Assembly (NCBI GenBank): GCA_049302575.1
Contig: JBAQMG010000082.1
Coordinates: 1 to 34,308 of the forward strand
Length of the DNA stretch: 34,308 bases
Direction: 5' to 3'
Origin: JBAQMG01 sp049302575
GTDB taxonomy: Bacteria; Bacillota; Desulfitobacteriia; Desulfitobacteriales; Desulfitobacteriaceae
In this document: piece after piece, positions 1 to 8,106 of the stretch
Layout of the letters: each line of letters begins with the position of its first letter
Position numbering within the stretch: position 1 is the first letter of the stretch
The notes under the pieces: model-generated
Database searches by the model: none
What the model was told of the DNA's origin: nothing
Seen by the model: only the letters and a program-made list of their open reading frames with translations
Made by a program: the position numbers and the translations under genes

Positions 1-123
1 CCTCCAGCTTCCTTTGGATTCCCCTCGCGGTGGACACCCTTGCTCTTGGCTAATGGTTGGCAACTACAAGCCCCCATAGTGGACTTTCACCACCGAGTTA
101 ATCGTCATGCGTGGCGCACATAA
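1..123 (+). other. 3' end of an unidentified plus-strand open frame
   Basis: An open frame enters from the left edge and stops with TAA at 121-123. The last residues read DFHHRVNRHAWRT. I do not recognise a protein family. It could be the end of a repeat or mobile element or a chance frame. It is on the opposite strand from the comE genes, and the TAA runs straight into the A-tract of the terminator at 122-150. No start or ribosome binding site lies inside the window, so coding status is unknown. Confidence 0.2.
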
Positions 124-150
124 AAAAACCTCCTTAATTAAATAAGGAGG
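122..150 (-). terminator. Intrinsic terminator downstream of comEC
   Basis: A perfect 8-bp stem (129-136 with 143-150) encloses the 6-base loop ATTAAA. Read on the minus strand it is followed by seven T residues (plus 122-128). It lies about 107 bases after the comEC stop and is oriented to end the comEA-comEC transcript. Confidence 0.6.
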
Positions 151-177
151 CCAAAAAGAAAGAGGAGGAGAAAAGAG

Positions 178-228
178 ATGTTCCCTGCTATTGTTACCAC
201 TAATTGGTCCTTTATACATTTATTCTAA
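178..228 (+). CDS. Possible 16-codon peptide with a strong ribosome binding site
   Basis: The purine run AGAGGAGGAG (161-170) stands 7 bases before ATG 178-180. The frame encodes MFPAIVTTNWSFIHLF and stops at 226-228. No other gene uses this stretch. No family is recognised and no plus-strand promoter stands out. The spacing of the ribosome binding site is the only real support, so this may be chance. Confidence 0.2.
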   Translation: MFPAIVTTNWSFIHLF

Positions 229-256
229 ATAACTATCATTTTTTTAAAAAATAAAT

Positions 257-2692
257 TCATTCAACTTCCCGCCCTGTAATCAATTCGGCTCCCCGATCAT
301 TAAAACGTAATTTAATCGTACCCGCTTGGTCTGTTCTATATATGGGTACTTGACGACTAGCCCAATATTGTAAAATTCGAGGCGAGGGATGTCCAAAGGT
401 ATTCTTGCCGACGGAAATGATCACAGCTTGCGGATGGATAGCATCTAACCAAGGTTCAACAAGTGAAAAAGCACTCCCATGGTGGGGTTGTTTGAAAAAG
501 TCAGTCTCATAATTAAGACCCGTTTCGGCTATTTCCCCCATCTCTTCCCGCTCCATATCACCTGTTAGCAGCATACTATTTTTCAGATAATTAAGTTTCA
601 GGACTAGAGAATTATTATTAGGATCAGAATGCGTGCCACTGAGTACTTTCGCCGGGGCTAAGACATCTAAAGAAACACCGGAATCCAAGATTATCCTATC
701 TCCACTTTTTAACATGTGTAGTCGATCAGAAGAACCTAGAGTATCAGAAATAAGTTCCTTACGCCACTCTGGATTATTCAATCTATCACCCACTGCAGGC
801 ACACCAACCCAAGCCACTGGAATGTCTCTTAGCACAGCCTCTGCTCCTCCGACATGGTCCAAATGCTCATGAGTGATGATCACAGCATCCAAGCTTTTAA
901 TTCCATTGTGCATAAGATAGGGAATAATGACTTTTTCACCGCTATCAAATCGTTCGTTACGCAGCCCAGCATCCAATAATATAGCGTGCCGTTCAGGGGT
1001 TTGAATTAGGATAGAATCTCCCTGTCCAACATCTAAAAAAGTTACTTCCAGGGTTCTCCTTACTGTCCAAGGACTCCAAAGTAATAAGGCTAAGAGAGTG
1101 ATCATGCACCAAGACATTTGCCTCTTACTTAAGGGCCAAGAGTCCTCTGAATTATTTCCAAATTTTACTCCAACCCGACGCCAAAACCGTCTTAAATAAA
1201 TTTTAACTATAAAAGAAGCTCGATCTCCTCCCACTATCCAAACACTGATTCCACCATACCAGCAAAACCAAAATCCCAGCCCGGGCTGAAGAACGAAGAC
1301 CTCCGCCCAAGGCAGCGAGGCCAATTGTGCTAAAACAGCATTCGTTAGTTGCAGTAACCAGAGACAAACCTGGAACAAGGGAGCCGCCAACGCAGGGCTG
1401 AAAGAAAGCATAACAGCGATTAACCCCAGTTCAAAAATACTGCCAATAATAAATAAAATCAGGAGATTCGCTAGCAAGCCCACCAAGGATAAACGATGAA
1501 AGGCTGTAATCAAGAGTGGTAAAGTAGCTATTTGAGCTGCTAGTGTACTAGCGATTGCTAACCTTAACGGTCCAGGTAATTTTTTCAAGACCCTCCACGC
1601 TTGGATTCTTGGACCAAGCACTATAATTCCCCAAGTCGCAGCAAACGAGAGCTGAAAACCAAGATCCTTAACAACCAACGGATTGTGCACAAATAAGCCC
1701 GCAGCCGCCAGCATCAACCAACGTAATCCAGGTACACGTCCACGCCCTAAACGACCGATCAGAACCGCAATTCCTAAGATAGTTGCTCTAAGAATAGGCG
1801 CATTTCCTCCGCATAGCACTGCATACCCAAGGAGTCCAGTTGTACAAATCCCGATCCGTAATCCTAAAGGGAATAAGGCGGTTAATAACCAAAGTAGTCC
1901 CAGTACAAAAGCAACATTCGAACCAGATGCTGCAAAGATATGTAAAACCCCTGTTGTTCTGTAACGTTCTTGAAGGTTAGGGGGAATCCCACTTGAATCT
2001 CCAAAGATAATTCCTTCCAAAACTCCCGTTTCACTTCGCTCCCAAACACTTAAGCACTCTTTAACTTGTTTCCTGATCAGCCATGTTAAGGAAGGTGATC
2101 CCTGATTTACAATCGTTACCTCACCTTGGGCGGTCAAACTCCCCTGTAAATCTCTAATCGCGTCATAAAGCTGAAGATCAAAACCACCAAGAGTCCCAAG
2201 TGCTTTGGGTTGTTCTAATTTAGCGGCAAAACTTATAGAATCCCTTGGTTGTACCTGTTGCCAACCAGCAGGAAACTGACCATCTTTATTAGGGAAAACC
2301 GTTAAACGGTACTTTTGCCCGCGAAGCCCCGCCAAGATTTCTTGATCCCCTCTCCCATCCTCCACTCTAAAAAGACCGGACGCTTTGTCCGGTGTCTCGC
2401 TCCAATCAAGTAAAACCCCATTAAGTTGGATATAGTTTAGGGATAATGGTTTAGGCCATTCATGTTGTGCTGTCATTCCGTAGATAAACCCGACTACGAC
2501 TCCTACCGCAATTAATAGAACTTCTGGTTGAAAGACGCGCCCCCAGAAATCCTTCGGTCGCCAAAACCAGATCCGAACAAGTAATAAGCCTAAAATACCC
2601 AAAACCCAGAGACCCACCGAAATGGATAAGAAGGCTCCCCCTATGCCCCCGATCAGAAAGGCAACTACTCTCCTAGTCCAAAGATCCCTCAT
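257..2692 (-). CDS. comEC: ComEC/Rec2 DNA uptake channel with metallo-beta-lactamase domain
   Basis: ComEC forms the inner-membrane channel through which single-stranded DNA enters during transformation. The 811 residues have the full family layout: hydrophobic N-terminal helices with a DUF4131-like soluble region, a multi-helix competence domain (about 220-490), and a C-terminal metallo-beta-lactamase-like domain. In the last, FLDVGQGDS opens the fold, THEHLDHVGG near residue 600 is the metal-binding motif, and LTGD and PHHGS follow. This domain is thought to degrade the non-transported strand. The ATG overlaps the comEA stop as ATGA, so the two genes are translationally coupled. It looks intact. 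Competence itself is not shown by these genes alone. Confidence 0.95.
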   Translation of the reverse strand: MRDLWTRRVVAFLIGGIGGAFLSISVGLWVLGILGLLLVRIWFWRPKDFWGRVFQPEVLLIAVGVVVGFIYGMTAQHEWPKPLSLNYIQLNGVLLDWSETPDKASGLFRVEDGRGDQEILAGLRGQKYRLTVFPNKDGQFPAGWQQVQPRDSISFAAKLEQPKALGTLGGFDLQLYDAIRDLQGSLTAQGEVTIVNQGSPSLTWLIRKQVKECLSVWERSETGVLEGIIFGDSSGIPPNLQERYRTTGVLHIFAASGSNVAFVLGLLWLLTALFPLGLRIGICTTGLLGYAVLCGGNAPILRATILGIAVLIGRLGRGRVPGLRWLMLAAAGLFVHNPLVVKDLGFQLSFAATWGIIVLGPRIQAWRVLKKLPGPLRLAIASTLAAQIATLPLLITAFHRLSLVGLLANLLILFIIGSIFELGLIAVMLSFSPALAAPLFQVCLWLLQLTNAVLAQLASLPWAEVFVLQPGLGFWFCWYGGISVWIVGGDRASFIVKIYLRRFWRRVGVKFGNNSEDSWPLSKRQMSWCMITLLALLLWSPWTVRRTLEVTFLDVGQGDSILIQTPERHAILLDAGLRNERFDSGEKVIIPYLMHNGIKSLDAVIITHEHLDHVGGAEAVLRDIPVAWVGVPAVGDRLNNPEWRKELISDTLGSSDRLHMLKSGDRIILDSGVSLDVLAPAKVLSGTHSDPNNNSLVLKLNYLKNSMLLTGDMEREEMGEIAETGLNYETDFFKQPHHGSAFSLVEPWLDAIHPQAVIISVGKNTFGHPSPRILQYWASRQVPIYRTDQAGTIKLRFNDRGAELITGREVE

Positions 2693-3303
2693 GGTGAAAC
2701 CGCAACCTGTGATCTCATCTTATCATAAGTTTTCGGGCCAATACCAGAGACATTCTGGATATCTTCAGGTAGGGTGAAAGAGCCATGTTCCGTACGGTAT
2801 TGAATAATTCGTTCAGCCAAAGCAGGACCGACTCCAGATAATTTATCGAGTTCTGTTGCCCCAGCTGTATTAATATTTATTTTTCCGTTTGAACTGGCTG
2901 TCATCCCCCCCGTTGAACTACTTGATATCGTATTACTCGGACTACTCCCGTTCGTCGTTGGATTACTAGAACCTTGCACCGTCACCCCATTTTGAGCTAA
3001 TACTTTAAACGGAACCACAACCTTTTGCCCGTCTTTCAAACGTTCAGCAGGGTTTATCCCCTCCAAATTTGCCTCAGGTAATGGCTGACCTTGTTTTAAA
3101 GCATCATCCAAACGTGAATCCACGGCTAACTTTATAAGCCCTGGTTTTTCCACCGCACCAGTAATATATATAACGATCTCCCGATTAGCCACAGACTTTT
3201 CTATATAAGCTTTAGAGCCGTGGGGCAAAAAGAACTTCCAGATTGCACCGATGATTAGAAGAACCAATACTCCCCACCAGATATAGCGCATTCTTCGCTC
3301 CAT
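2689..3303 (-). CDS. comEA: ComEA, membrane-anchored DNA-binding competence protein
   Basis: ComEA binds incoming double-stranded DNA outside the membrane and passes it to ComEC. The 204 residues show an N-terminal membrane anchor (about 5-27), an SLBB-like region (about 42-105, with IYITGAVEKPG), a Ser/Thr/Asn/Gly-rich flexible linker (about 110-140) and a C-terminal helix-hairpin-helix domain (141-204). The last begins with ININTAGATELDKLSGVGP and carries a second hairpin, VSGIGPKTY. ATG at 3303 follows a good ribosome binding site (AAGGAGGG). The stop overlaps the comEC start by 4 bases. The gene is complete. Confidence 0.93.
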   Translation of the reverse strand: MERRMRYIWWGVLVLLIIGAIWKFFLPHGSKAYIEKSVANREIVIYITGAVEKPGLIKLAVDSRLDDALKQGQPLPEANLEGINPAERLKDGQKVVVPFKVLAQNGVTVQGSSNPTTNGSSPSNTISSSSTGGMTASSNGKININTAGATELDKLSGVGPALAERIIQYRTEHGSFTLPEDIQNVSGIGPKTYDKMRSQVAVSP

Positions 3304-3533
3304 TGTAGCAACCCTCCTTTTTCAACCGAAAAAGTTTAATATAGTAACTTATTTTCAGATTTATCTCTAACTTATTTATTTCTCCTTATTACCTACTTTT
3401 CCTGCCGCGAAACTTAGCTCATCCTGTCGCATTTAATCTAACGCCTAAATCCGTGACCACGACTCCTCCATCAATTATCAATATATATCAAAGTTTCCTT
3501 TTTAAAGATTCTGATATATTGAATCCGACATAT

Positions 3534-3845
3534 TTATTCTAAGATGTTGGAAAAATCCTGTTTGCCGTGAAGCACACGATGAACTTCCACCGTGTTATCC
3601 TCCATGACCAAGATGTAGAACACTAGATAGGGATCAATAACGATCATACGATAGCCTTGTCCAGCGATCTTCCTGTCCAATGGCACTGGACCCATCAGCG
3701 GAAAGTTCGACAGCTTGCTTATGGACGCTTTTATCTTTTCATACATTCTGATGGCGGCATCGGGATCATCTATCCTAATATGCGCAACAATGGCCTTCAT
3801 GTCCTCTTGCGCAATCTGCAAGATTTTGATTTTATAATTTGCCAT
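3534..3845 (-). CDS. RelE/ParE-family toxin of a type II toxin-antitoxin pair
   Basis: This 103-residue basic protein has the RelE/ParE fold pattern. There is an N-terminal beta strand (YKIKILQIAQEDMKAI), a helical region with the family feature of paired-domain spacing (DDPDAAIRMYEKI), and a C-terminal sheet (YRMIVIDPYLVFYIL then VEVHRVLHGKQDF). RelE toxins cleave mRNA at the ribosome and ParE toxins poison gyrase. The TxxExxRVLHG-type ending and the P-L-x-D/ R-x-I/L turn fit ParE/RelE broadly, and I cannot choose between them. It overlaps the upstream antitoxin gene by 14 bases. Its own ribosome binding site is weak, which suggests translation coupled to the antitoxin. Confidence 0.85.
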   Translation of the reverse strand: MANYKIKILQIAQEDMKAIVAHIRIDDPDAAIRMYEKIKASISKLSNFPLMGPVPLDRKIAGQGYRMIVIDPYLVFYILVMEDNTVEVHRVLHGKQDFSNILE

Positions 3846-4104
3846 GAGCCAACGCCTTCAGTTCGCTCATAGCTTCGTCGAAGTCCAGCATAGGCACACC
3901 GTTGGCCTTTTGCAACTGTGCTTCCAGCAGCTTTTCGCGAATTTCCAGTGCCCGTTCGCGCTTCTCAAAAGCATCTATACTCATCACTGTCAAATCACCT
4001 TCGCCGTTGACTGTAACATACACTGGTTCGCCAGTTTCATGGCAGTACTTGGAGATTTTGCTATAATCGTTGCGTAGTGAGGTGGACGATTTGATAGTTG
4101 GCAT
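3832..4104 (-). CDS. Phd/YefM-family antitoxin
   Basis: The 90 residues begin MPTIKSSTSLRNDYSKISKY, the usual Phd/YefM start: a small DNA-binding domain that represses its own operon. The segment EPVYVTVNGEGDLTVMSID is the family's beta hairpin. A charged helical tail (FEKRERALEIREKLLEAQ) would wrap and neutralise the toxin. ATG at 4104 follows AAGGAGGG. The antitoxin-first order and 14-base overlap with the toxin are typical. The pair sits alone between comEA and leuS, so it is probably an acquired module. Confidence 0.85.
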   Translation of the reverse strand: MPTIKSSTSLRNDYSKISKYCHETGEPVYVTVNGEGDLTVMSIDAFEKRERALEIREKLLEAQLQKANGVPMLDFDEAMSELKALAHGKL

Positions 4105-4148
4105 ACTCTAGCCCTCCTTCAAATTGGATGTATCATAATTCTACTCAT

Positions 4149-4177
4149 ATTATACCTTAATTATTTTAAAATATGAA
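4149..4177 (-). promoter_or_regulatory. Sigma-A-type promoter of the toxin-antitoxin operon
   Basis: On the minus strand TTCATA (plus 4172-4177) and a perfect TATAAT (plus 4149-4154) are 17 bases apart. Transcription would start near 4142, about 38 bases before the antitoxin ATG. Imperfect ATGATA/TATCAT words around the start could be the autorepression site, but I see no clean operator. Confidence 0.6.
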
Positions 4178-4239
4178 GCAAGAGCGCAAAGGATTAGCTG
4201 ATTTTACGTAAAATATCTAACCACGAAACTTTATCTATT

Positions 4240-4283
4240 AAGAAGCCATACCAACCGTGATAAACGGAATGGTATGGCTTCTT
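4240..4283. terminator. Long inverted repeat between leuS and the TA operon
   Basis: Arms at 4240-4253 and 4270-4283 pair perfectly over 14 bp, and CCGT/ACGG inside the 16-base loop can pair as well. The flanking T-tracts are short, so it is either a weak second terminator after leuS or a different structured element. It lies about 70 bases past the clear leuS terminator. Together with the TA promoter these two hairpins account for the 316-base gap 4105-4420. Confidence 0.4.
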
Positions 4284-4352
4284 GGATTAGCGTGCTATAG
4301 AATTAATCAATTTATCTACAAATTGCATAAATCAGATCTGCAACGCTTGAAC

Positions 4353-4399
4353 AAATAAAAAAAACGGTATGCCAAATGACTCATTCGACATGCCGTTTT
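4353..4399 (-). terminator. leuS terminator
   Basis: The stem 4361-4373/4387-4399 (13 bp, with two G-U pairs in the minus RNA) is followed on the minus strand by a run of at least eight T residues. It begins about 20 bases after the leuS stop. It is a clear intrinsic terminator. Confidence 0.8.
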
Positions 4400-4420
4400 G
4401 ATTTTATATCACCCTCTAAG

Positions 4421-6922
4421 TTATCCCTTAACCACCAAGTTAACCAATTTACCAGGAACAGTGATGACCTTGACGATAGCCTTACCTTGGGTCCACTCTG
4501 GGATCTTTTCCAAAGCAAGAACCTTGCCTTCTAATTCCTGACTGCTAATTAGAGCTGGCACTTGGATTCGATCACGCACTTTACCATTCACTTGTAGAAT
4601 AATCGTGACTTCCTCTTGAATTAGGGCCCCATCCTCGACCTCTGGCCATACTTGCGCATGAACACTACCCGAACAACCCAATTCAAACCATAGCTCTTCA
4701 GCAATATGTGGGGCAAACGGGGCAAGCAGAAGCACGATGCTCTCCACAGCCTCCTGAGCCACACTAAGCTTGGCACCCTGTTGGTCTTTATAAAGATAGA
4801 GGGCATTAACAAGTTCCATAATGGCGCTAATCGCTGTATTGAAATTAAACCGCACCCCAATATCAGCCGTTACCCGCTGAATACTTAGATGAGTTTGGCG
4901 GCGCATTTCCCTTGCTGGAGTATCGAGGTCCGTAAAACTTCTAGTCTTGGTCGAGTTAACAGGTTCCTCCTTAGTCTTGAACAGTTGTTCGTATTGCGCT
5001 ACTAAACGCCACACCCTGTTTAAGAAACGGTAGCACCCTTCAACACCTTGATCGTTCCATTCTAAGTCCCGTTCTGGAGGTGCGGCAAAGAGAATGAACA
5101 AACGCGCCGTATCTGCTCCAAAGCGTCCAATGATTTCTTCAGGGCTGACCACGTTTCCTTTAGACTTAGACATTTTTGAACCATCCATACAAACCATCCC
5201 TTGAGTCAGAAGGTTCTGGAAAGGCTCATTCACTTTTAGATACCCGAAATCACACAAAGCCTTCGTAATAAAGCGGGAATAAAGCAAGTGTAAAATAGCG
5301 TGTTCTACCCCACCGACATATTGATCAACATTCATCCAGTGATCGACAGCCGACCCCGCAAAGGGAGCTTCCTGATTGCGCGGATCCGTATAACGCAGAT
5401 AATACCAAGAGGAACACATAAAGGTATCCATAGTATCTGTTTCCCGACGTGCTTGGCCTCCACAAGTTGGACACACTGTTTCTGCAAAGGATATAGAGGT
5501 TGTCAAGGGATTTTCACCAGCTTTGAACACCACATCTGCTGGTAGAAGCACCGGAAGCTGCTCAGTTGGAACAGGGACTGTCCCGCATTTTTCACAATAA
5601 ACCATCGGAATGGGCGTTCCCCAATAACGTTGACGGGAAATCAGCCAATCCCTTAAACGGAAATTAACTTTGCGCTGACCAACCCCACGTCGTTCAGCTT
5701 CGTCCGCCATCCGTTCCCAAGCCTCCTCACTTGCTAAACCATCGAACTCCCCGGAATTGACCATCAGCCCTTCCTTCGTGTAAGCTGCAGACAAAGACTG
5801 ATCTTTTTCCTTTAGAGAGGGACCAGCCTCTTGGATGACTGTTGTGATTGCCAGCCCATATTTATGAGCAAACTCAAAGTCCCGATCATCATGAGCAGGA
5901 ACCCCCATCACTGCACCTGTCCCATACTCTAACAAAACATAGTTGGCGATCCAGATAGGCACTCGTTGTCCACTCAGAGGATTTAAACAATATTTACCGA
6001 GAAATAGTCCTTCTTTCTCAACTTCTGTCGAGGTTCGGGTAATCTCATTGAGACCCTTCATTTTTTCTAAGAAGGCTAGGACAGCTTTCTCATATTCGGT
6101 TCCAGCCACCAATTCTTTAACCAAAGGATGTTCAGGCGCAAGAACGAGATAACTCACTCCGTAGATCGTATCAATGCGCGTGGTATAGACCGCTATTTTC
6201 TCTGCTCGCTCTTCCAAGGCAAAATAAGCCTCTACCCCTTCTGAACGACCAATCCAATTGCGTTGCATGGTTTTAACTTTTTCCGGCCAACCCGTTAATT
6301 TATCTAGATCTCCAAGCAAAACATCTGCATAGTCAGTGATCTTAAAGAACCATTGCTCTAAGTTCTTTTTGGTGACCAGTGTTTCACAACGTTCACACGC
6401 ACCGTCGACCACCTGTTCATTGGCCAACACCGTCGCACAAGAGGGACACCAGTTGACTGCGGCTTTTTTTTTGTAAACCAAACCATGTTTATAAAATTCC
6501 AAGAAGATCCACTGGGTCCAACGATAATATTCGGGATGGCAAGTGGCAACTTCTCGCTCCCAATCATAAGAGATCCCCATTTCTTGAAGCTGACGCTTCA
6601 TATTGGCGATATTTTGCCAAGTCCAATCCGCCGGTGCGCTCTGGTGCTTGATGGCTGCATTTTCTGCAGGTAGGCCAAAAGCATCCCAGCCAATGGGGTG
6701 TAAGACTTCAAAGCCTTGCATCCGTTTATAACGAGCAAGTACATCCACGATAGAATAATTGCGTACATGTCCCATATGCAAATTCCCCGAAGGATACGGA
6801 AACATGGCCAGAGCATAAAATTTAGGTTTACCAGAAGAAGCGTCTGCCTGATAAATATTGTCTAGCAGCCATCGTTCCTGCCATTTCTGTTCGATCTCGG
6901 AAAAATTATATTTTTCTTGCAT
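4421..6922 (-). CDS. leuS: Leucyl-tRNA synthetase
   Basis: LeuRS charges tRNA-Leu with leucine. The 833 residues match the bacterial class I enzyme. The HIGH motif appears as HMGH (residues 49-52) and the KMSKS motif as MDGSKMSKSKGN (near 582). A zinc-binding CPSC...CERC lies near residue 160-180, and the CP1 editing domain with TRIDTIYGVSYLVLAPEHP lies in the middle. The anticodon-binding and C-terminal domains are present (VNGKVRDR). ATG at 6922 follows GGGAGGGGG at 9 bases. It has its own promoter and a leader terminator (separate entries), so it can be expressed apart from rsfS upstream. Confidence 0.98.
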   Translation of the reverse strand: MQEKYNFSEIEQKWQERWLLDNIYQADASSGKPKFYALAMFPYPSGNLHMGHVRNYSIVDVLARYKRMQGFEVLHPIGWDAFGLPAENAAIKHQSAPADWTWQNIANMKRQLQEMGISYDWEREVATCHPEYYRWTQWIFLEFYKHGLVYKKKAAVNWCPSCATVLANEQVVDGACERCETLVTKKNLEQWFFKITDYADVLLGDLDKLTGWPEKVKTMQRNWIGRSEGVEAYFALEERAEKIAVYTTRIDTIYGVSYLVLAPEHPLVKELVAGTEYEKAVLAFLEKMKGLNEITRTSTEVEKEGLFLGKYCLNPLSGQRVPIWIANYVLLEYGTGAVMGVPAHDDRDFEFAHKYGLAITTVIQEAGPSLKEKDQSLSAAYTKEGLMVNSGEFDGLASEEAWERMADEAERRGVGQRKVNFRLRDWLISRQRYWGTPIPMVYCEKCGTVPVPTEQLPVLLPADVVFKAGENPLTTSISFAETVCPTCGGQARRETDTMDTFMCSSWYYLRYTDPRNQEAPFAGSAVDHWMNVDQYVGGVEHAILHLLYSRFITKALCDFGYLKVNEPFQNLLTQGMVCMDGSKMSKSKGNVVSPEEIIGRFGADTARLFILFAAPPERDLEWNDQGVEGCYRFLNRVWRLVAQYEQLFKTKEEPVNSTKTRSFTDLDTPAREMRRQTHLSIQRVTADIGVRFNFNTAISAIMELVNALYLYKDQQGAKLSVAQEAVESIVLLLAPFAPHIAEELWFELGCSGSVHAQVWPEVEDGALIQEEVTIILQVNGKVRDRIQVPALISSQELEGKVLALEKIPEWTQGKAIVKVITVPGKLVNLVVKG

Positions 6923-6947
6923 TAAAAATGTCCCCCTCCCAAAAGTA

Positions 6948-6977
6948 TAAAAACTCTCGCCCCCAAAGGGACGAGAG
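6948..6977 (-). terminator. Leader terminator of leuS with T-box-type sequence
   Basis: In the 98-base gap between rsfS and leuS the minus strand reads CTCTCGTCCC, a 4-base loop, GGGGCGAGAG and then TTTTT. This is an intrinsic terminator placed before the leuS ribosome binding site. The CGTCCC/GGGGCG arms are what is commonly seen in terminators of T-box leaders of aminoacyl-tRNA synthetase genes. The upstream T-box bulge (GGTACCGCG-like) and specifier loop are absent, and there is no room for them. It may be a leftover attenuator, or the end of rsfS transcripts with read-through. Confidence 0.65.
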
Positions 6978-6991
6978 ACAAATTAATCTCT

Positions 6992-7019
6992 ATTTAAACA
7001 AAACGTTAACTAAGGTCAA
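6992..7019 (-). promoter_or_regulatory. leuS: Candidate promoter between rsfS and leuS
   Basis: On the minus strand TTGACC (plus 7014-7019) is followed after 16 bases by TTAAAT (plus 6992-6997). Transcription would start just before the leader hairpin at 6948-6977. The match is moderate. Confidence 0.45.
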
Positions 7020-7022
7020 GTG

Positions 7023-7364
7023 TTATAAAGCCATAGCTTCCGCATCGCCCCAAAGACGTTCTAGATTATAGAATTCCCGAGTATCCGGCGTCATTACATG
7101 CACCACCAAATCGCCGCAATCTATTAAGGCCCAAGTCGCCTGTGGTAACCCTTCGACACGCAACACCGGAATTCCCTGGGTCGGCAAATTCTTATCAAGA
7201 TGGTCAGTAATCGCTTTAACCTGAGTGACAGAGTTCCCCGTCACCAGCATAAAGTAATCCGTAACTAAGGAGATATCTTTTAAATTAAGTAAGATAATAT
7301 TTATACCTTTTTTTTCTTCAGCAAGTGATACTGCATATTTCAGTTGTTTTAAATCAAGTTCCAA
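7023..7364 (-). CDS. rsfS: Ribosomal silencing factor RsfS (Iojap/YbeB)
   Basis: RsfS binds ribosomal protein L14 on the 50S subunit and blocks subunit joining in starving cells. The 113-residue product has the family core: ILLNLKDISLVTDYFMLVTG, then a helix, then WALIDCGDLVVHVMTPDTRE and the ending FYNLERLWGDA. Length is normal. Its start lies 11 bases inside yqeK, the usual neighbour, so the two are translated together. The ribosome binding site is GGAGG in the last codons of yqeK. Confidence 0.95.
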   Translation of the reverse strand: MELDLKQLKYAVSLAEEKKGINIILLNLKDISLVTDYFMLVTGNSVTQVKAITDHLDKNLPTQGIPVLRVEGLPQATWALIDCGDLVVHVMTPDTREFYNLERLWGDAEAMAL

Positions 7365-7935
7365 ATTGGAGCCTCCTTCTCAAATCTTCGTGGGTTAAAG
7401 TGGTGAGTGGGTGAATCAACCTTTTTGTGGCCTGCAGATAGTTTAGCGTATGTTCTATACAAGCCAAAGTACCCTGCTCTATATCATGATACAAGGCTTG
7501 ACGCAAATTGTCCACTTCTGGAAAATTCCGATTCGGTTCAACCATATCCGCACTGTAAATTAACATCTCGAAACGGGACATTCCTGGAAACCCTAACGTA
7601 TGATGTGCTACAGCAGCTAGCACTTCCTGATCATCAATTCCGTACTGATATTCTAACCAATACGCAGCCAACGGCCCATGCAATACTCTAGGGGAAGACT
7701 CGTCCTCTGGGTAACGCAATAAATTCCAGCGACGGGCCAAGGCTAATTGTCGTTCTAAAGCAATCTCTTTCGCTAAATCATGCATTAGAGCAGCCAACCT
7801 TACCCTTTCAACTTCTAAACCATGGTGCTTTGCTAAATCTTCCGCGAAATCAGCAACACCTATAGTATGGCGAACTCTTTTTGCAGTTAAACATTTAGCT
7901 ATTAATTCTAGAGCAGCTCGGCTATCTAGTCCCAC
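7354..7935 (-). CDS. yqeK: YqeK, HD-domain diadenosine tetraphosphate hydrolase
   Basis: YqeK proteins hydrolyse Ap4A symmetrically to ADP, limiting this stress nucleotide. The 193 residues carry HD metal ligands: H in RHTIGVADFA (near 23), HD in LAALMHDLAKE (near 51), H in VLHGPLAAYWL and HH in AAVAHHTLG. Near the end are ADMVEPNRNFP and LRQALY, also typical. The GTG start at 7935 is the only plausible one; GGAAGGGG lies about 13 bases upstream, rather far. It normally follows nadD, but here an RRM gene lies between them, and a 171-base gap with a terminator-like hairpin sets it apart. Confidence 0.9.
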   Translation of the reverse strand: MGLDSRAALELIAKCLTAKRVRHTIGVADFAEDLAKHHGLEVERVRLAALMHDLAKEIALERQLALARRWNLLRYPEDESSPRVLHGPLAAYWLEYQYGIDDQEVLAAVAHHTLGFPGMSRFEMLIYSADMVEPNRNFPEVDNLRQALYHDIEQGTLACIEHTLNYLQATKRLIHPLTTLTHEDLRRRLQFGT

Positions 7936-8057
7936 GTTCCTTTGTGTTCCCCTTCCAGTATTATAATTAATACATTATAACATATCAGACCCCCCATGCA
8001 ACATTGTGGCACCACTGATGCCTGAAATGAATTCTTATCTCTATGTAGAACAATAAG

Positions 8058-8093
8058 GAGACCCTTCTTACCGTTAGCCGGAAAAAGGATCTC
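8058..8093 (-). terminator. Hairpin terminator downstream of the RRM gene
   Basis: Arms 8058-8073 and 8079-8093 pair over about 15 bp with two G-U pairs and one bulge in the minus RNA (loop 8074-8078). The following T-run is weak. It starts about 14 bases after the RRM stop and probably ends or stabilises that transcript. Confidence 0.5.
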
Positions 8094-8106
8094 TCTGGAT
8101 GTTTCT

